Source: a virus. Taken from it: 64,000 nucleotides of DNA. The stretch's first letter is position 1. Each line of letters starts with the position of its first letter. Under the pieces are notes generated by a model. That model had not been told where the DNA came from and did no database searches. It worked only from the letters and a program-made list of their open reading frames with translations. The stretch spans positions 1-64,000 of the IMG/VR virus record IMGVR_UViG_3300042090_002000. One strand, given 5' to 3'. The position numbers and the translations under genes were made by a program. Below are positions 26,921 through 35,127 of the stretch, piece by piece.

Positions 26921-27030
26921 AAAGTGGCTGCACGGTGGCTCGACTGAGCCCGGCAGCACCACCCTGTAGCCAGCATGGCCGGGGAGGCAGGCACCGGGCT
27001 CCAGCGGCCTTCGTGGGGAAGCCACTAATC
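26921..27030 (+). ncRNA. Possible structured RNA or leader element
   Basis: GC-rich segment with nested pairing: AGTGGCT (26923-26929) with AGCCACT about 90 bases later, a GGCTC-GACT-GAGCC hairpin inside GGTGG/CCACC, and GGCC/GGCC plus GGAG/CTCC arms. A TTGACA lies at 26898-26903, but no good -10 at normal spacing. There is no reading frame. It could be an RNA gene or the leader of the following plus-strand operon. Confidence 0.4.
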
Positions 27031-27076
27031 TAATGAACTCCAATGGATCGCTGCTTCCTTAATTCGAGGAGACAAT

Positions 27077-27220
27077 GTGGATATGTTAGATTGGGGTCTT
27101 TTGTTGGGCGGTATCTGGCTCTTAGGGGCCGCAGTGCTGGCGTTGCTGATTGGGCCGGTGATGCGCGAAGACAAATATCTTTTCGGTTTCTGCATTCGGA
27201 GGGATCGTGACGATTCCTAA
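27077..27220 (+). CDS. 47-residue membrane protein
   Basis: The GTG at 27077 is 5 bases after GAGGAG; an ATG two codons later is the alternative. One hydrophobic segment (LLLGGIWLLGAAVLALLIGPV) and a basic end. It overlaps the start of the next gene by 14 bases. Confidence 0.5.
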   Translation: MDMLDWGLLLGGIWLLGAAVLALLIGPVMREDKYLFGFCIRRDRDDS

Positions 27221-27392
27221 GTTCGAGCCGGGCGATCTGAATTCTATTATGGCGTGGTATCTGACGGGCAAGGTTACCATGTCTCAACTGTGTGATGAAT
27301 TGAACGCCCGCCTGCAAGAAAAAGCGGAACGCGAACACGACGCAGCGTTGGCCGACGCGCGCCGACGAGGTTTCCGACCCAATTGTTATTAG
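27207..27392 (+). CDS. 61-residue protein, function unknown
   Basis: GTG start with CGGAGG 5 bases upstream. The protein is mostly helical and charged (ELNARLQEKAEREHDAALADARRRG). It is part of a tight plus-strand operon. Confidence 0.5.
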   Translation: MTIPKFEPGDLNSIMAWYLTGKVTMSQLCDELNARLQEKAEREHDAALADARRRGFRPNCY

Positions 27393-27403
27393 AGGAGAGT
27401 GTT

Positions 27404-27994
27404 ATGAGCGATCAATGCCAAAGCTGCGGCTCGTACCAGAATCTGAAAATTTGTGCGCTGTGCGCCGCCTCGCTGATCTGTGATCGCTGTCGTGGGCATC
27501 ACGAGTTCGGCTGCAAGGAAGCCCAAGAAAAGAAGGCGCGCGGACAGGGAAAAACTGTGCGCGAGATCGGGCGGTCCGACGTAGTGATTCCGCCGATGGC
27601 TGGTCGACAGATTCAATCTCCAGAAGCAACTCGTCCCGGCAATATGAATCCCGGGATTGGCGAGACGAGGCAGCTATCCGTTTCAGCACGGTTGCCGGAA
27701 CCAATCAAGGTTGCAAGTCAGATTCAGGACCCGGTCGACGAGACCGCGCAGAATGAGGCATTCAACGCGGCGATGGATGTCGCGCGGCAACTGCAGATCG
27801 ATATCGCGGCGAGCATGATCGGCGCGGAAGTTGTCTTGCCCGCTGGACCGGAGCCGGATGTCGACGAAATCAACATGCAGATCGCGGAAGCGGTCGCCGC
27901 TGATGATGGGATGCCACTGCCAAATTTCGAAGAGATTGATGCTGTGATTGCAGAAGCTGAACAGGCTGCAGCGTCCAGCACGAACGAGAATTGA
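27404..27994 (+). CDS. Zinc-binding protein with acidic helical tail
   Basis: 196 residues from the ATG behind AGAGGAG. The first ~40 residues hold eight Cys/His in CQSCG...ICALCA...CDRCRGHHEFGC, a B-box-like double zinc arrangement. A Pro/Arg linker leads to an acidic helical C-terminal half. The role is unknown; zinc fingers of this kind bind protein or nucleic acid. Confidence 0.6.
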   Translation: MSDQCQSCGSYQNLKICALCAASLICDRCRGHHEFGCKEAQEKKARGQGKTVREIGRSDVVIPPMAGRQIQSPEATRPGNMNPGIGETRQLSVSARLPEPIKVASQIQDPVDETAQNEAFNAAMDVARQLQIDIAASMIGAEVVLPAGPEPDVDEINMQIAEAVAADDGMPLPNFEEIDAVIAEAEQAAASSTNEN

Positions 27995-28075
27995 GTCGAA
28001 CCAGACGAGGAGTGAAATCCAAGCGGCATATGTTTGGCTCAAGAGTTTTTGTTAAATCTACGTTTGGAGGAAACA

Positions 28076-28792
28076 ATGAGAGGCCGTAAACTTCTGAGCA
28101 TTTTATTTTTGATGATGGCGCTTCTGTTCGTGATCCCGGTGCATGCGCAGACGCGCGTGCTGCTGGGTGTGAACGGCGGGCAAGATTTTGACAACTCGAA
28201 CGTCGGCGGCACGCTGGGCTTCGAAGTTCCGTTCCTGCATCATTACGAGTTGGATTTGACCGACACATTCTCGCCGATTGAGTCCCACGTTTCGCTGGGC
28301 GGTGGGCGCGCTAATATCGTGAGTGCAGGCGGCCATATTTGGTTGACGAAGTCGTTCGGTCTCGTCGGTAGCGCGGAAGATTCTGCGTACAACGTGACGA
28401 AGGTTTCGAAGGATGACGACTACGCGCTGGGCGGCTTCGCATGGCGCGGGCTCGTTGGTGGCGCGCCAACGCGCTTCCAGCTTCAGTTCATAGACGAGTT
28501 CAACAACGGCATCAACTCGACCGGGCTTGAGACTCCGCATCTGCAGGGCGTCGACTTCGGATTTACGATGCGCTTCGGCTGCGTCAGTTTCTTCTGTGTC
28601 CGCAACTCCGAAGACTTTGTTGCTGGGGCTGTCAAAACCCAATCAAATCCCGCCTGTGATGGAACATACGGGATTACGGGGGGACCAAATGGTGGGCCTT
28701 GCCCTCGTGCTACGGCCTTTGGTGGAGGGGTAACAGGCTCTGTGGTTTTTGAGTTTCCGCGCCATCGCGCTATTGAAAATGATGCCTTCTAA
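28076..28792 (+). CDS. Secreted outer-membrane-like beta-barrel protein
   Basis: 238 residues from the ATG behind GGAGGAAACA. A clear signal peptide (RGRKLLSILFLMMALLFVIPVHAQ) is cut after AHAQ-like residues. The following ~160 residues alternate as amphipathic strands (VLLGVNGGQDF, GGTLGFEVPF, HYELDLTDTF), like a small outer-membrane barrel, and the protein ends in an aromatic (DAF). Barrels encoded by phages can alter the host surface or block other phages. That role is inferred. Confidence 0.6.
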   Translation: MRGRKLLSILFLMMALLFVIPVHAQTRVLLGVNGGQDFDNSNVGGTLGFEVPFLHHYELDLTDTFSPIESHVSLGGGRANIVSAGGHIWLTKSFGLVGSAEDSAYNVTKVSKDDDYALGGFAWRGLVGGAPTRFQLQFIDEFNNGINSTGLETPHLQGVDFGFTMRFGCVSFFCVRNSEDFVAGAVKTQSNPACDGTYGITGGPNGGPCPRATAFGGGVTGSVVFEFPRHRAIENDAF

Positions 28793-29360
28793 GATCACTC
28801 GCGCGCATAACTATCAAGACTGGACAGGGCGGGTTGTAGGCCACGTCACGGTGTTGGAACGCGGACCCAATGACGCACACGGGTCCGCGCAGTGGTGGGT
28901 CAAGAACGCTCTGAATGTGAATCCCGACGAAGCATATTTGCTGCCACGGCGCACACTTTGGCGAAAGTGTACTGGACGGCGTCCGCGAGTGGGAGACGGT
29001 TTTCAAAAGAAACATGCGGCGGTCTATCGGTCGGTCATAAACCATTTCAAGTGGATTTATAATCCACACAACCCGGCAAGGTATCACGGGTACAAAGGAA
29101 TGCCCGCATACAGTCCATGGAATCCGGCAGGCGGGCCGTTGGCCATCGCAAAAGCCGTGCGGGCCATTCTTACGGAGATCGGTGATAAACCGGGACGAGA
29201 CTACAATCTACACATCATTGACAAACGTGTGGGGTTCTGGCCCGGGAATCTGATGTGGATTCCGGTAGTAGAGCACAAGCGGGCAGAGTTATTGAACCGA
29301 TTGATTGAAGAGAACCGTCGGCTGCGGAAAGAAATTGCGGTTTTGCGAGGTGATCAGTGA
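28779..29360 (+). CDS. HNH endonuclease-like protein
   Basis: About 193 residues; ATG at 28779 or 28782, overlapping the barrel gene end. An N-terminal AP2-like strand region (VVGHVTVLERGPNDAHGSAQWWV) is followed by a His/Asn-rich core (FKWIYNPHNPARYHGYKGM, WPGNLMWIPVVEHKRAELLNRL) that matches phage HNH proteins with a DNA-binding front domain. A C-terminal coiled coil ends it. It is probably another mobile nuclease inserted at a gene junction. Confidence 0.6.
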   Translation: MMPSKITRAHNYQDWTGRVVGHVTVLERGPNDAHGSAQWWVKNALNVNPDEAYLLPRRTLWRKCTGRRPRVGDGFQKKHAAVYRSVINHFKWIYNPHNPARYHGYKGMPAYSPWNPAGGPLAIAKAVRAILTEIGDKPGRDYNLHIIDKRVGFWPGNLMWIPVVEHKRAELLNRLIEENRRLRKEIAVLRGDQ

Positions 29361-29722
29361 GCGCGCTACCTTTTTCTGAGAGAACAACGTCTTCCGTAGC
29401 GGTTTTCGCGTGCATCTTCATTGCTTCGCCGCAGGGCGCGCAGTCTTTGTCACCATCTGTGCCGTTGCTGAGCGCGCTGGCTCTGGAGTACGCGCAGCTT
29501 ACGAACATATACCCCACGCTCATACACCAAGACGTTGCGAACCAGCAAGTGAAGCTGCAGGCTGCGATCACGTCGGCAATCGCCATAGTCACGTCGCTGG
29601 TCACAACTCTGCTGAATATGACGGCCACCGGCGACAATCTTTTTGTGCTGGAACATTACCAGATCGTCGCGACAAACGCACTGACGAATCTAAAAGCGGC
29701 GCTGGTTGTCGGAACGGAGTAG
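29357..29722 (+). CDS. 121-residue protein, function unknown
   Basis: GTG start overlapping the previous stop (GTGA). Hydrophobic N-terminal residues (SVAVFACIFIAS) could be a weak signal or anchor. The rest is Ala/Leu/Thr-rich and helical. No family was recognised. Confidence 0.5.
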   Translation: MSALPFSERTTSSVAVFACIFIASPQGAQSLSPSVPLLSALALEYAQLTNIYPTLIHQDVANQQVKLQAAITSAIAIVTSLVTTLLNMTATGDNLFVLEHYQIVATNALTNLKAALVVGTE

Positions 29723-29725
29723 GGG

Positions 29726-30076
29726 ATGAACGCCACGACAGGTTCTATCTGCCCGCACTGCAACTATCATGTGTTCCTGAGTGAGCGTGAGATTTTTCTG
29801 AACGTATGTTATGTGTGCCGTCGGTATGGCCTGTTATTGGGCCGCTGGCCAAATCCATTGGAGGCAAAAAACATGGTAATCCAATTGACAGACGAACAAA
29901 TTTCTCGCGTGTTGTTTTTATGCAATTTGATCGGAGCCATCTACTATTCGGTGCCACAGCCGCCGAAGGGTGTCGGCATGGCCGCGACCTCTGATCTCGA
30001 AATTGCCAAGATCGTTCGTGCCAGCCTTGAACACGAGAACGACGCCCTGCTTGAACTTGGCGCGCTGCTACGGTAA
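29726..30076 (+). CDS. Zinc-ribbon protein
   Basis: 116 residues. CPHCNYH and CYVCRRYG about 20 residues apart form a likely zinc ribbon. The C-terminal part is helical with a conserved-looking LEHENDALLELG. TAATG overlap with the next gene. Confidence 0.55.
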   Translation: MNATTGSICPHCNYHVFLSEREIFLNVCYVCRRYGLLLGRWPNPLEAKNMVIQLTDEQISRVLFLCNLIGAIYYSVPQPPKGVGMAATSDLEIAKIVRASLEHENDALLELGALLR

Positions 30077-30330
30077 TGCTGTGTTCTTCAGGCAAGGTTC
30101 TTTATGGCAATCAGGCCGCAGCATGGAATGCGGCGGCGGTCTGCATTTCGAAGGGGGTTTTGTCGGACATGCAGATTTACGTCTGTCCGTTTTGTAGACA
30201 CTATCATTTGCGAACGGCTAAGGTACAATTGCATGAATGGTGGTGGCGGCCCGCGTCTTGGGTAATGCGCCCAAAGATTCGGAACTGGTTTCGTCAACGA
30301 GGCACTATTGATCAATGGGATAACGATTGA
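30076..30330 (+). CDS. 84-residue Cys/Trp-rich protein
   Basis: The ATG overlaps the previous stop (TAATG). It contains CPFCRHYHLRTAK and a Trp-rich basic end. Function unknown. Confidence 0.5.
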   Translation: MLCSSGKVLYGNQAAAWNAAAVCISKGVLSDMQIYVCPFCRHYHLRTAKVQLHEWWWRPASWVMRPKIRNWFRQRGTIDQWDND

Positions 30331-30340
30331 CATGTTTTGC

Positions 30341-30370
30341 TTGACAAACCACCCACGATAGTGCAGTATA
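30341..30370 (+). promoter_or_regulatory. Possible sigma70 promoter
   Basis: TTGACA (30341-30346), 18-base spacer, AGTATA (30365-30370), ahead of the gene at 30389, whose ribosome site is GAGAGGAGA. Confidence 0.4.
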
Positions 30371-30388
30371 TCTGAGAGGAGAACATAT

Positions 30389-30631
30389 ATGTTTCAGTTT
30401 TTCAAGGATGTGTGGGAGGCTGTCCGTGAGTGTCGAATCACTCATGAACAGATTTTGTGGGAAGACGCTGTGAAGCAATTTCTGCTGAACGATGGTGCGG
30501 ACTGGCCGGGCGGTGATGAAATGAAGATTGCGCTGGGAGAGACCATCTATATGATGAGACTGCATGAGTCACCCTGCAAAGAGCGGGCGCTGGCGCGCTC
30601 GAACCTGTCATACAGGTGGGTGCTTGGATGA
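30389..30631 (+). CDS. 80-residue protein sharing a motif with the scaffold protein
   Basis: The segment FLLNDGADWPGGDEMKIALG resembles QFLQGAGADWPGGDKNREIL in the scaffold-like protein at 58141. This suggests a common small binding module in an early and a late protein. Otherwise no family. Confidence 0.55.
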   Translation: MFQFFKDVWEAVRECRITHEQILWEDAVKQFLLNDGADWPGGDEMKIALGETIYMMRLHESPCKERALARSNLSYRWVLG

Positions 30632-30842
30632 TTGTGGCGATCACGACTGTCTCGCATTCCGCGATGCGGCATACGAGTTGCTGGCTGCAGTCGATCTCGC
30701 GAAAACTCGCTCTCTAAAAAACCCCATCACAAGGGATGAGTTGCGCGAGGAACTTACGAAAGCTGGTCGATCTTTTGATGGTCGCGTCACGAATGGGAGC
30801 TTGGCGGCACAGATGCGCGTGCTTGAAACGCGCCCAGTTTGA
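30564..30842 (+). CDS. Small possible winged-helix protein, start uncertain
   Basis: The open frame runs from 30564, but the first 20 codons overlap the previous gene. A TTG at 30624 is an alternative start. The C-terminal part (ITRDELREELTKAGRSFDG...LAAQMRVLETRPV) has a helix-turn-helix-like pattern. Confidence in the coding call is moderate. Confidence 0.4.
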   Translation: MSHPAKSGRWRARTCHTGGCLDDCGDHDCLAFRDAAYELLAAVDLAKTRSLKNPITRDELREELTKAGRSFDGRVTNGSLAAQMRVLETRPV

Positions 30843-31069
30843 AGGCTCATCCCACCCAAAAAATTCAATGAGAAAAATTGAAAAGTGAATTTCCTTTTTT
30901 ACTTTTTTCAAAACGGACTTATCTCCTTGAAATTTCCCGGCGTGGTTCAGTACCGGTACTCCTGCACGTCGAGGGCCGTTTTTTCGCAAGCATTTTCAGG
31001 GCCAATCCGCAAATCCTTGATTCGGCGCATGTTAGCCCAAATGCGCCCGCGCGCCCGCTCCGCCGGGCT

Positions 31070-31432
31070 TCAAACCGCGTTTAGACAGACTCCCAGAGCG
31101 GGCGGAATTCGCGAGGATACCGGGTGCGGCGCGTACTTCGGCGCGCGTCTGGGCTTCCAGCCCATACCGCTAGGTTTCGATGCGCCTAGCAGGCTGCAAA
31201 CGCGAAATGCCACCCCGCCGGGCTGCTGGGAGTCCGCCGGGCCATTGTATCGAGTCCAATCATCTGTGCCCGAAAAATCGGGAGTCTGGGTTTCGCAGTC
31301 TTCCGCATGGGCTCGATCAATTGAAAACGGGGATGTCGCATGCTGGGAGTACTCCCCTAAATCCGATGTGTCTGGGCTTTCATCACACTGTGAAATGATT
31401 TGTACTGATATGATGCGTTTGCCGTTTTTCAT
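31070..31432 (-). CDS. 120-residue protein with DTSDLGEY motif
   Basis: The minus-strand frame starts MKNGKRIISVQIISQCDESPDTSDLGEYS and continues FSIDRAHAED, a pattern I associate with small phage proteins of unknown function. The ribosome site is weak. Frames on the plus strand here look like shadows. The tail of the protein is low in obvious structure. Confidence 0.4.
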   Translation of the reverse strand: MKNGKRIISVQIISQCDESPDTSDLGEYSQHATSPFSIDRAHAEDCETQTPDFSGTDDWTRYNGPADSQQPGGVAFRVCSLLGASKPSGMGWKPRRAPKYAPHPVSSRIPPALGVCLNAV

Positions 31433-31510
31433 GGCGCGTCTGTCCCTTCTTAGTCGAATTGGAGCGGGTGTGCTCCGCAAGGGACTCCAGAGAGTCCGAT
31501 GCGCAGAACA

Positions 31511-31954
31511 TCACGCGGGGTTAATTTCTTTGCCCGTTTCCACAGAATAGACGGGGTACGGCGCGCGGGTCTCTTCGAACCAATCATGGCCCAGACAAAA
31601 AGTTTTGATTCCATCGGGCATGGGGTTATCAAGGTTACCCGCGCCGGGCACGCACGGGGAGCAAAATTGCGCAAACGTGTAGTATGGGGATTTGATAACG
31701 AAGACATCACTATCAAGACAGTCGCATAATTGGTAACCCCCGGATTCATAGGAAAAGCCTAGCAATTCATCTGAGAATACCTCGGATGAATCAAGGTACA
31801 TTTTACAGGATTCGCAAGCGTAATCTGCACACGCGTGTCGATCACTATCATACCCGTAATGTTTTTCTTCCTCGAATGTTACCGCGTTATTGCCACAGTA
31901 CGGACAGTGTGGAGTCCCATAATCTTGCTCGAATGTGTCCATGCATTCCGCCAT
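31511..31954 (-). CDS. Cys-rich zinc-binding protein
   Basis: 147 residues with CPYCGNNAV, CADYACESCKMYLD, CDC and CSPC pairs that can hold two zinc ions. Acidic throughout. It is part of the minus-strand cluster of early-type genes. No enzymatic motif. Confidence 0.55.
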   Translation of the reverse strand: MAECMDTFEQDYGTPHCPYCGNNAVTFEEEKHYGYDSDRHACADYACESCKMYLDSSEVFSDELLGFSYESGGYQLCDCLDSDVFVIKSPYYTFAQFCSPCVPGAGNLDNPMPDGIKTFCLGHDWFEETRAPYPVYSVETGKEINPA

Positions 31955-31971
31955 GATGGAATGCAGAGAGA

Positions 31972-32148
31972 TTACCCCGTAGCGGATACCGCTTGCTGTG
32001 TCAATATTGCTCTGGCCCCGGCCATAATCAATTCCAGCATATGCCGTGTTAGGTACCCCGTTAGATTAGATGTGTGCTCCGCGATTGGCACGGAAGGGTC
32101 CGCACCGCACGCGCAACACACTAGGTTAATTGTGATTCTCAGCTTCAA
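31972..32148 (-). CDS. 58-residue Cys-containing small protein
   Basis: Frame from a TTG inside the end of the pentapeptide-repeat gene: MKLRITINLVCCACGADPSV, then a helical end. It overlaps the upstream gene by 23 bases. The TTG start is inferred. Confidence 0.4.
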   Translation of the reverse strand: MKLRITINLVCCACGADPSVPIAEHTSNLTGYLTRHMLELIMAGARAILTQQAVSATG

Positions 32149-32929
32149 TCCGCGTAAGATAAAAATGAATTCCACCTGCGCATTCTTGCCAGCGATCATT
32201 ACACCATTTATCACAGGTGACCGTCTGTCCTTTGGTATAGGTTACGGATGAGTCATGTTGAGATATTCCTATGGTAGCGCCGAATACCTCTACAACGCGA
32301 ACCGATTGGGCGCGGCATTTTCGGCTGGTTGCGTTAGAGCGGGGAGTTTTTGCGGAGATTAACAATTTGACAATAACATTGTTTCGGCATTTTTTCCACC
32401 CAATGATTACCCCTTCGGGCAAAATGTTAGATTGTGCATCAGCAAGAGCGGAAATATTTTTCGCGCCGTACAGGTTCGCGCGGTTCAGGTTCGCGTCGCT
32501 CAGGTCCGCGCGGCTCAGGTTCGCGCCGATCAGGTCCGCGCCGTACAGGTTCGCGCGGTTCAGGTTCGCGTCGCTCAGGTCCGCGCGGCTCAGGTTCGCG
32601 CCGATCAGGTCCGCGCGGCTCAGGTTCGCGCCGATCAGGTCCGCGTCGCTCAGGTCCGCGCGGCTCAGGTTCGCGCCGATCAGGTCCGCGCGGCTCAGGT
32701 TCGCGCCGATCAGGTCCGCGCCGATCAGGTTCGCGCCGTTCAGGTTCGCGTCGCTCAGGTCCGCGTCGCTCAGGTCCGCGCCGATCAGGTTCGCGCCGAT
32801 CAGGTTCGCGCCGTTCAGGTTCGCGCCGTTCAGGTTCGCGCTAGATTTGATTGCTTCTATCAATAGATCTTTAATTGTGGTAACTGCCGCTGAAAAAACA
32901 ATGGTTCCATAAACATTTTGTAAATCCAT
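32126..32929 (-). CDS. Pentapeptide-repeat protein with conserved C-terminal domain
   Basis: 267 residues from the ATG behind AGAGGAC. Residues ~30-155 are about 25 pentapeptide units of the A(N/D)L type (ANLIG, ADLSD, ANLNG), a right-handed quadrilateral beta-helix. The C-terminal part (IIGWKKCRNNVIVKLLI...SRKCRAQSVRVVEVFG...VTCDKWCNDRWQECAGGIHFYL) matches a domain that recurs in phage pentapeptide proteins of unknown function. Some pentapeptide proteins mimic DNA; that role is not shown here. Confidence 0.75.
   Translation of the reverse strand: MDLQNVYGTIVFSAAVTTIKDLLIEAIKSSANLNGANLNGANLIGANLIGADLSDADLSDANLNGANLIGADLIGANLSRADLIGANLSRADLSDADLIGANLSRADLIGANLSRADLSDANLNRANLYGADLIGANLSRADLSDANLNRANLYGAKNISALADAQSNILPEGVIIGWKKCRNNVIVKLLISAKTPRSNATSRKCRAQSVRVVEVFGATIGISQHDSSVTYTKGQTVTCDKWCNDRWQECAGGIHFYLTRIEAENHN
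32463..32843 (-). repeat. 15-base tandem repeats coding the pentapeptide array
   Basis: Plus-strand units TCAGGTTCGCGCCGA, TCAGGTCCGCGCGGC and similar repeat about 25 times with few changes. The near-identity at DNA level suggests recent expansion by slippage or unequal recombination. Confidence 0.85.
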
Positions 32930-33000
32930 TTGGTGTCCTCTTTTCTGAAACGCCGTGCGTTTCGGGAAACCCTCATAGACTGAGGGAAACCCGGAAAGCA

Positions 33001-34020
33001 TTACGCTTCCGTTTCTTCACAGTCCGCCGGTATATTCAAGGCTTCCAATTCGGGCGCGATGCGTTCAATTTCCGAATAGGGGATGACATGGCATCCGGCA
33101 TGTAGAGTCCCGTCTGCATCGATTCGATCAATCGGATAGTGGACCAAATGCAGAGTGTGGCCGTTCCGCACATACGGGACTTGCTTCGCCATAACGGCGC
33201 GCACGAATCGCAACCCGCGCGCCGCGTGTTCAATCGGCACCTGTGCGCCGAGCGAAGTTTCGACAACGGATGTTTGCGCCGTTTCTCCATATGCAATGCG
33301 GAGCATTACCGGGAGTCCGCCTAGACAGCTTGAAACGTGCGCGCCGTTTCGCCATTCTTGCGCACATTCCGCCCTGCGTTTCTCACGCGCGATATTTTCC
33401 TGCTTGGTTTGTTCCGCACGTTCGGCGGATTTTTTCGCCTCTCTAGCCTTGACCGCTTCCAATTCTTTGGAGTCCAGAGCGGGCACAACTGGCAAGGCGG
33501 GTAGTGCAAGCCCGAAAAACTGAGCGTATGCGGTCACTTCCGAAACGAGTTTTTCTGCCGTGTCGTGTGCCCATTGTTTGTTCCAAGACGAGCGGGCGCG
33601 CGCCGAAGTGACTATTTCCGTTTCGATACGCTTCAGGTAGTCCGCGATATTTTCATCATGGCGGAATTTCGCTGGCCCGTTGTTAGAAACCATAACATTA
33701 GGGACATGGAAGCGGATAGTAGATTCTGGAATAGCGGAGCGGACCGCCGATTGATGCCCGGAAGTGGTAACGCTGTATGATGCCGTGTTTATCGTGACCG
33801 CAGTCCGGCCCGCTTCGTTTGTGACGTGGTGTGCGATTGGGAAGTGTGAGCCATATGAAAAAATGGTTTCATTTTCGAAGTACAGCGAACGATTCGAATT
33901 GCGCCCGCTCGCCTGTGTCTTGTGGAACCACAGGTGCGGAATTTCGCCAGATGCGAATACTTGCTTTCCGCGCGGGCTTGCTACCGGGGGATTCTCTGAT
34001 CGTCTACGCTTTATGCTCAT
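33001..34020 (-). CDS. 339-residue conserved phage protein, function unknown
   Basis: The N-terminal half (GEIPHLWFHKTQASGRNSNRSLYFENETIFSYG..FPIAHHV...SYSVTTSGHQSAVRSAIP) is a pattern I know from other phage genomes without a known role. The middle is a Lys/Glu/Arg coiled coil, and the C-terminus is a compact alpha/beta part. It has no catalytic motif I can name. Confidence 0.6.
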   Translation of the reverse strand: MSIKRRRSENPPVASPRGKQVFASGEIPHLWFHKTQASGRNSNRSLYFENETIFSYGSHFPIAHHVTNEAGRTAVTINTASYSVTTSGHQSAVRSAIPESTIRFHVPNVMVSNNGPAKFRHDENIADYLKRIETEIVTSARARSSWNKQWAHDTAEKLVSEVTAYAQFFGLALPALPVVPALDSKELEAVKAREAKKSAERAEQTKQENIAREKRRAECAQEWRNGAHVSSCLGGLPVMLRIAYGETAQTSVVETSLGAQVPIEHAARGLRFVRAVMAKQVPYVRNGHTLHLVHYPIDRIDADGTLHAGCHVIPYSEIERIAPELEALNIPADCEETEA

Positions 34021-34066
34021 TGTTCATTTGCTCCGATGTGAATTTTTACTCTCAGCTACCAGCAAT

Positions 34067-34273
34067 TCAAATGCCAAGCACATGATTTGTATCATCGAAC
34101 GCAACGCGCGAGGATTCTACCCATAACTGGCCCTGCCCGTCTACGGGCGTCACCTGAAAGTCTGTGCGCCCGAATGTAACGCGCACGTCCATGACTGTGA
34201 CGCGCACGCGCAAAGTCTGAATGGTTAAGAGTCCCGTTTTGCCAATGTTAACGGCCATCTCACGTACGCTCAC
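34067..34273 (-). CDS. 68-residue beta-rich protein
   Basis: The GTG start shares its G with the TAG stop of the upstream gene. Valine-rich strands (LRVRVTVMDVRVTFGRTDFQVTPVDG) suggest a small beta-barrel or OB-like fold. Function unknown. Confidence 0.5.
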   Translation of the reverse strand: MSVREMAVNIGKTGLLTIQTLRVRVTVMDVRVTFGRTDFQVTPVDGQGQLWVESSRVAFDDTNHVLGI

Positions 34274-34590
34274 TATCGCACCGCCTTGGAGAATTTTTTG
34301 GGAACGCGAAACCCGAAAAGCGTACGCGGCATAACTGGCCCATGCGCAATGTTGGCCAGCATGATAAACGGCAGGCCGGTAAAGACAAGCCCAAGGCATA
34401 GCGCCGCGCGGACTGTGAAACGCGGGCGCGCGATAGGCGCGGAAGGAATCGCTGATAGGGTTTCCGCTTCGTCCATCTCGCACGCGGCGCGGAACAAATC
34501 CAACGCGCGATTAGGTTCCGTTTGAATCAAGTCTATTGCGTGGCGAGTGATAAAATCCTTGCGCCGTTCCGTTCCCTTATAGGTGTCCAT
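34273..34590 (-). CDS. 105-residue protein with one membrane segment
   Basis: Start MDTYKGTERRKDFITRH. A hydrophobic stretch FTVRAALCLGLVFTGLPFIML lies near the C-terminus. Its ATG overlaps the TAA of the preceding 24-residue peptide. Confidence 0.5.
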   Translation of the reverse strand: MDTYKGTERRKDFITRHAIDLIQTEPNRALDLFRAACEMDEAETLSAIPSAPIARPRFTVRAALCLGLVFTGLPFIMLANIAHGPVMPRTLFGFRVPKKFSKAVR

Positions 34591-34664
34591 TAGATAAGCT
34601 CCAATCCTTTGAGTATGCAGAACAAAAACCAACTGATTGCCGCACCGATGAGAATGTATTCCAT
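34590..34664 (-). CDS. 24-residue membrane peptide
   Basis: MEYILIGAAISWFLFCILKG plus LELI. GGAG lies upstream, and the stop overlaps the start of the next gene. It is the first product behind promoter site a. Confidence 0.4.
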   Translation of the reverse strand: MEYILIGAAISWFLFCILKGLELI

Positions 34665-34701
34665 GTTGCTTGTGCTCCCTTGCGTTTCTTATTACTCTAC
34701 C

Positions 34702-34745
34702 AGTATAAGTATGTGGCTAATGAAACGCAATAGTACCAAGGTACT
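34702..34745 (-). promoter_or_regulatory. Sigma70-like promoter with GTAC inverted repeat (site a)
   Basis: Minus strand: TTGCGT (34725-34730), 17-base spacer, TATACT (34702-34707). The inverted repeat AGTACC-TT-GGTACT lies at 34732-34745, next to the -35. Confidence 0.65.
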
Positions 34746-34760
34746 GATTTTTAGCCTAAC

Positions 34761-35078
34761 TTAGTCCGGCAAACTCTCGATTGCATCCCAGACGAGGGTA
34801 ACAATCCCTTCCGCGTTGCTGGCCACCCATCGCAGATGTTCGGCGCGGGCTTCCGCGTCTACTATGGCGTTTTGAATGGACACGCGCAAGGCGCGGGCGG
34901 GCGCGGATTCGTACTCTTTTTCTGTGACCGTCTGACACTGCCCGAAGGATTCATCCAATGCGTGCTTTAGATTCCACATACGGGACATATCATGCCGGGC
35001 GCATTTGATGGCCACTTCTAGCGCGCGGATAATCTGCTCGCCTTGCCTTGCTGATTTGATTCTAATGGGATTGCTCAT
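34761..35078 (-). CDS. 105-residue helical protein
   Basis: The sequence (MSNPIRIKSARQGEQIIRALEVAIKC...) is predicted all-helical, with a Glu/Ala-rich middle. The ribosome site GGGAGAAAAAG precedes the ATG. No family recognised. Confidence 0.55.
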   Translation of the reverse strand: MSNPIRIKSARQGEQIIRALEVAIKCARHDMSRMWNLKHALDESFGQCQTVTEKEYESAPARALRVSIQNAIVDAEARAEHLRWVASNAEGIVTLVWDAIESLPD

Positions 35079-35127
35079 TATCTTTTTCTCCCGATTTGAT
35101 TTTACTCTCTGCTACCGGGCGCGCGTG

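Noticed and set aside
30885-31550. 221-codon plus-strand frame
   Set aside because: Composition is unlike protein, no ribosome site, and the minus-strand frame here gives a more protein-like product.
32463-32843. CRISPR-like array of short repeats
   Set aside because: Units are 15 bases without spacers and stay in frame with the pentapeptide protein, so this is a coding repeat.
32432-32912. Long Arg/Ser/Ala-rich open frames on the plus strand
   Set aside because: They are shadows of the pentapeptide-repeat gene on the other strand; their sequence is a mirror of the 15-base repeats.
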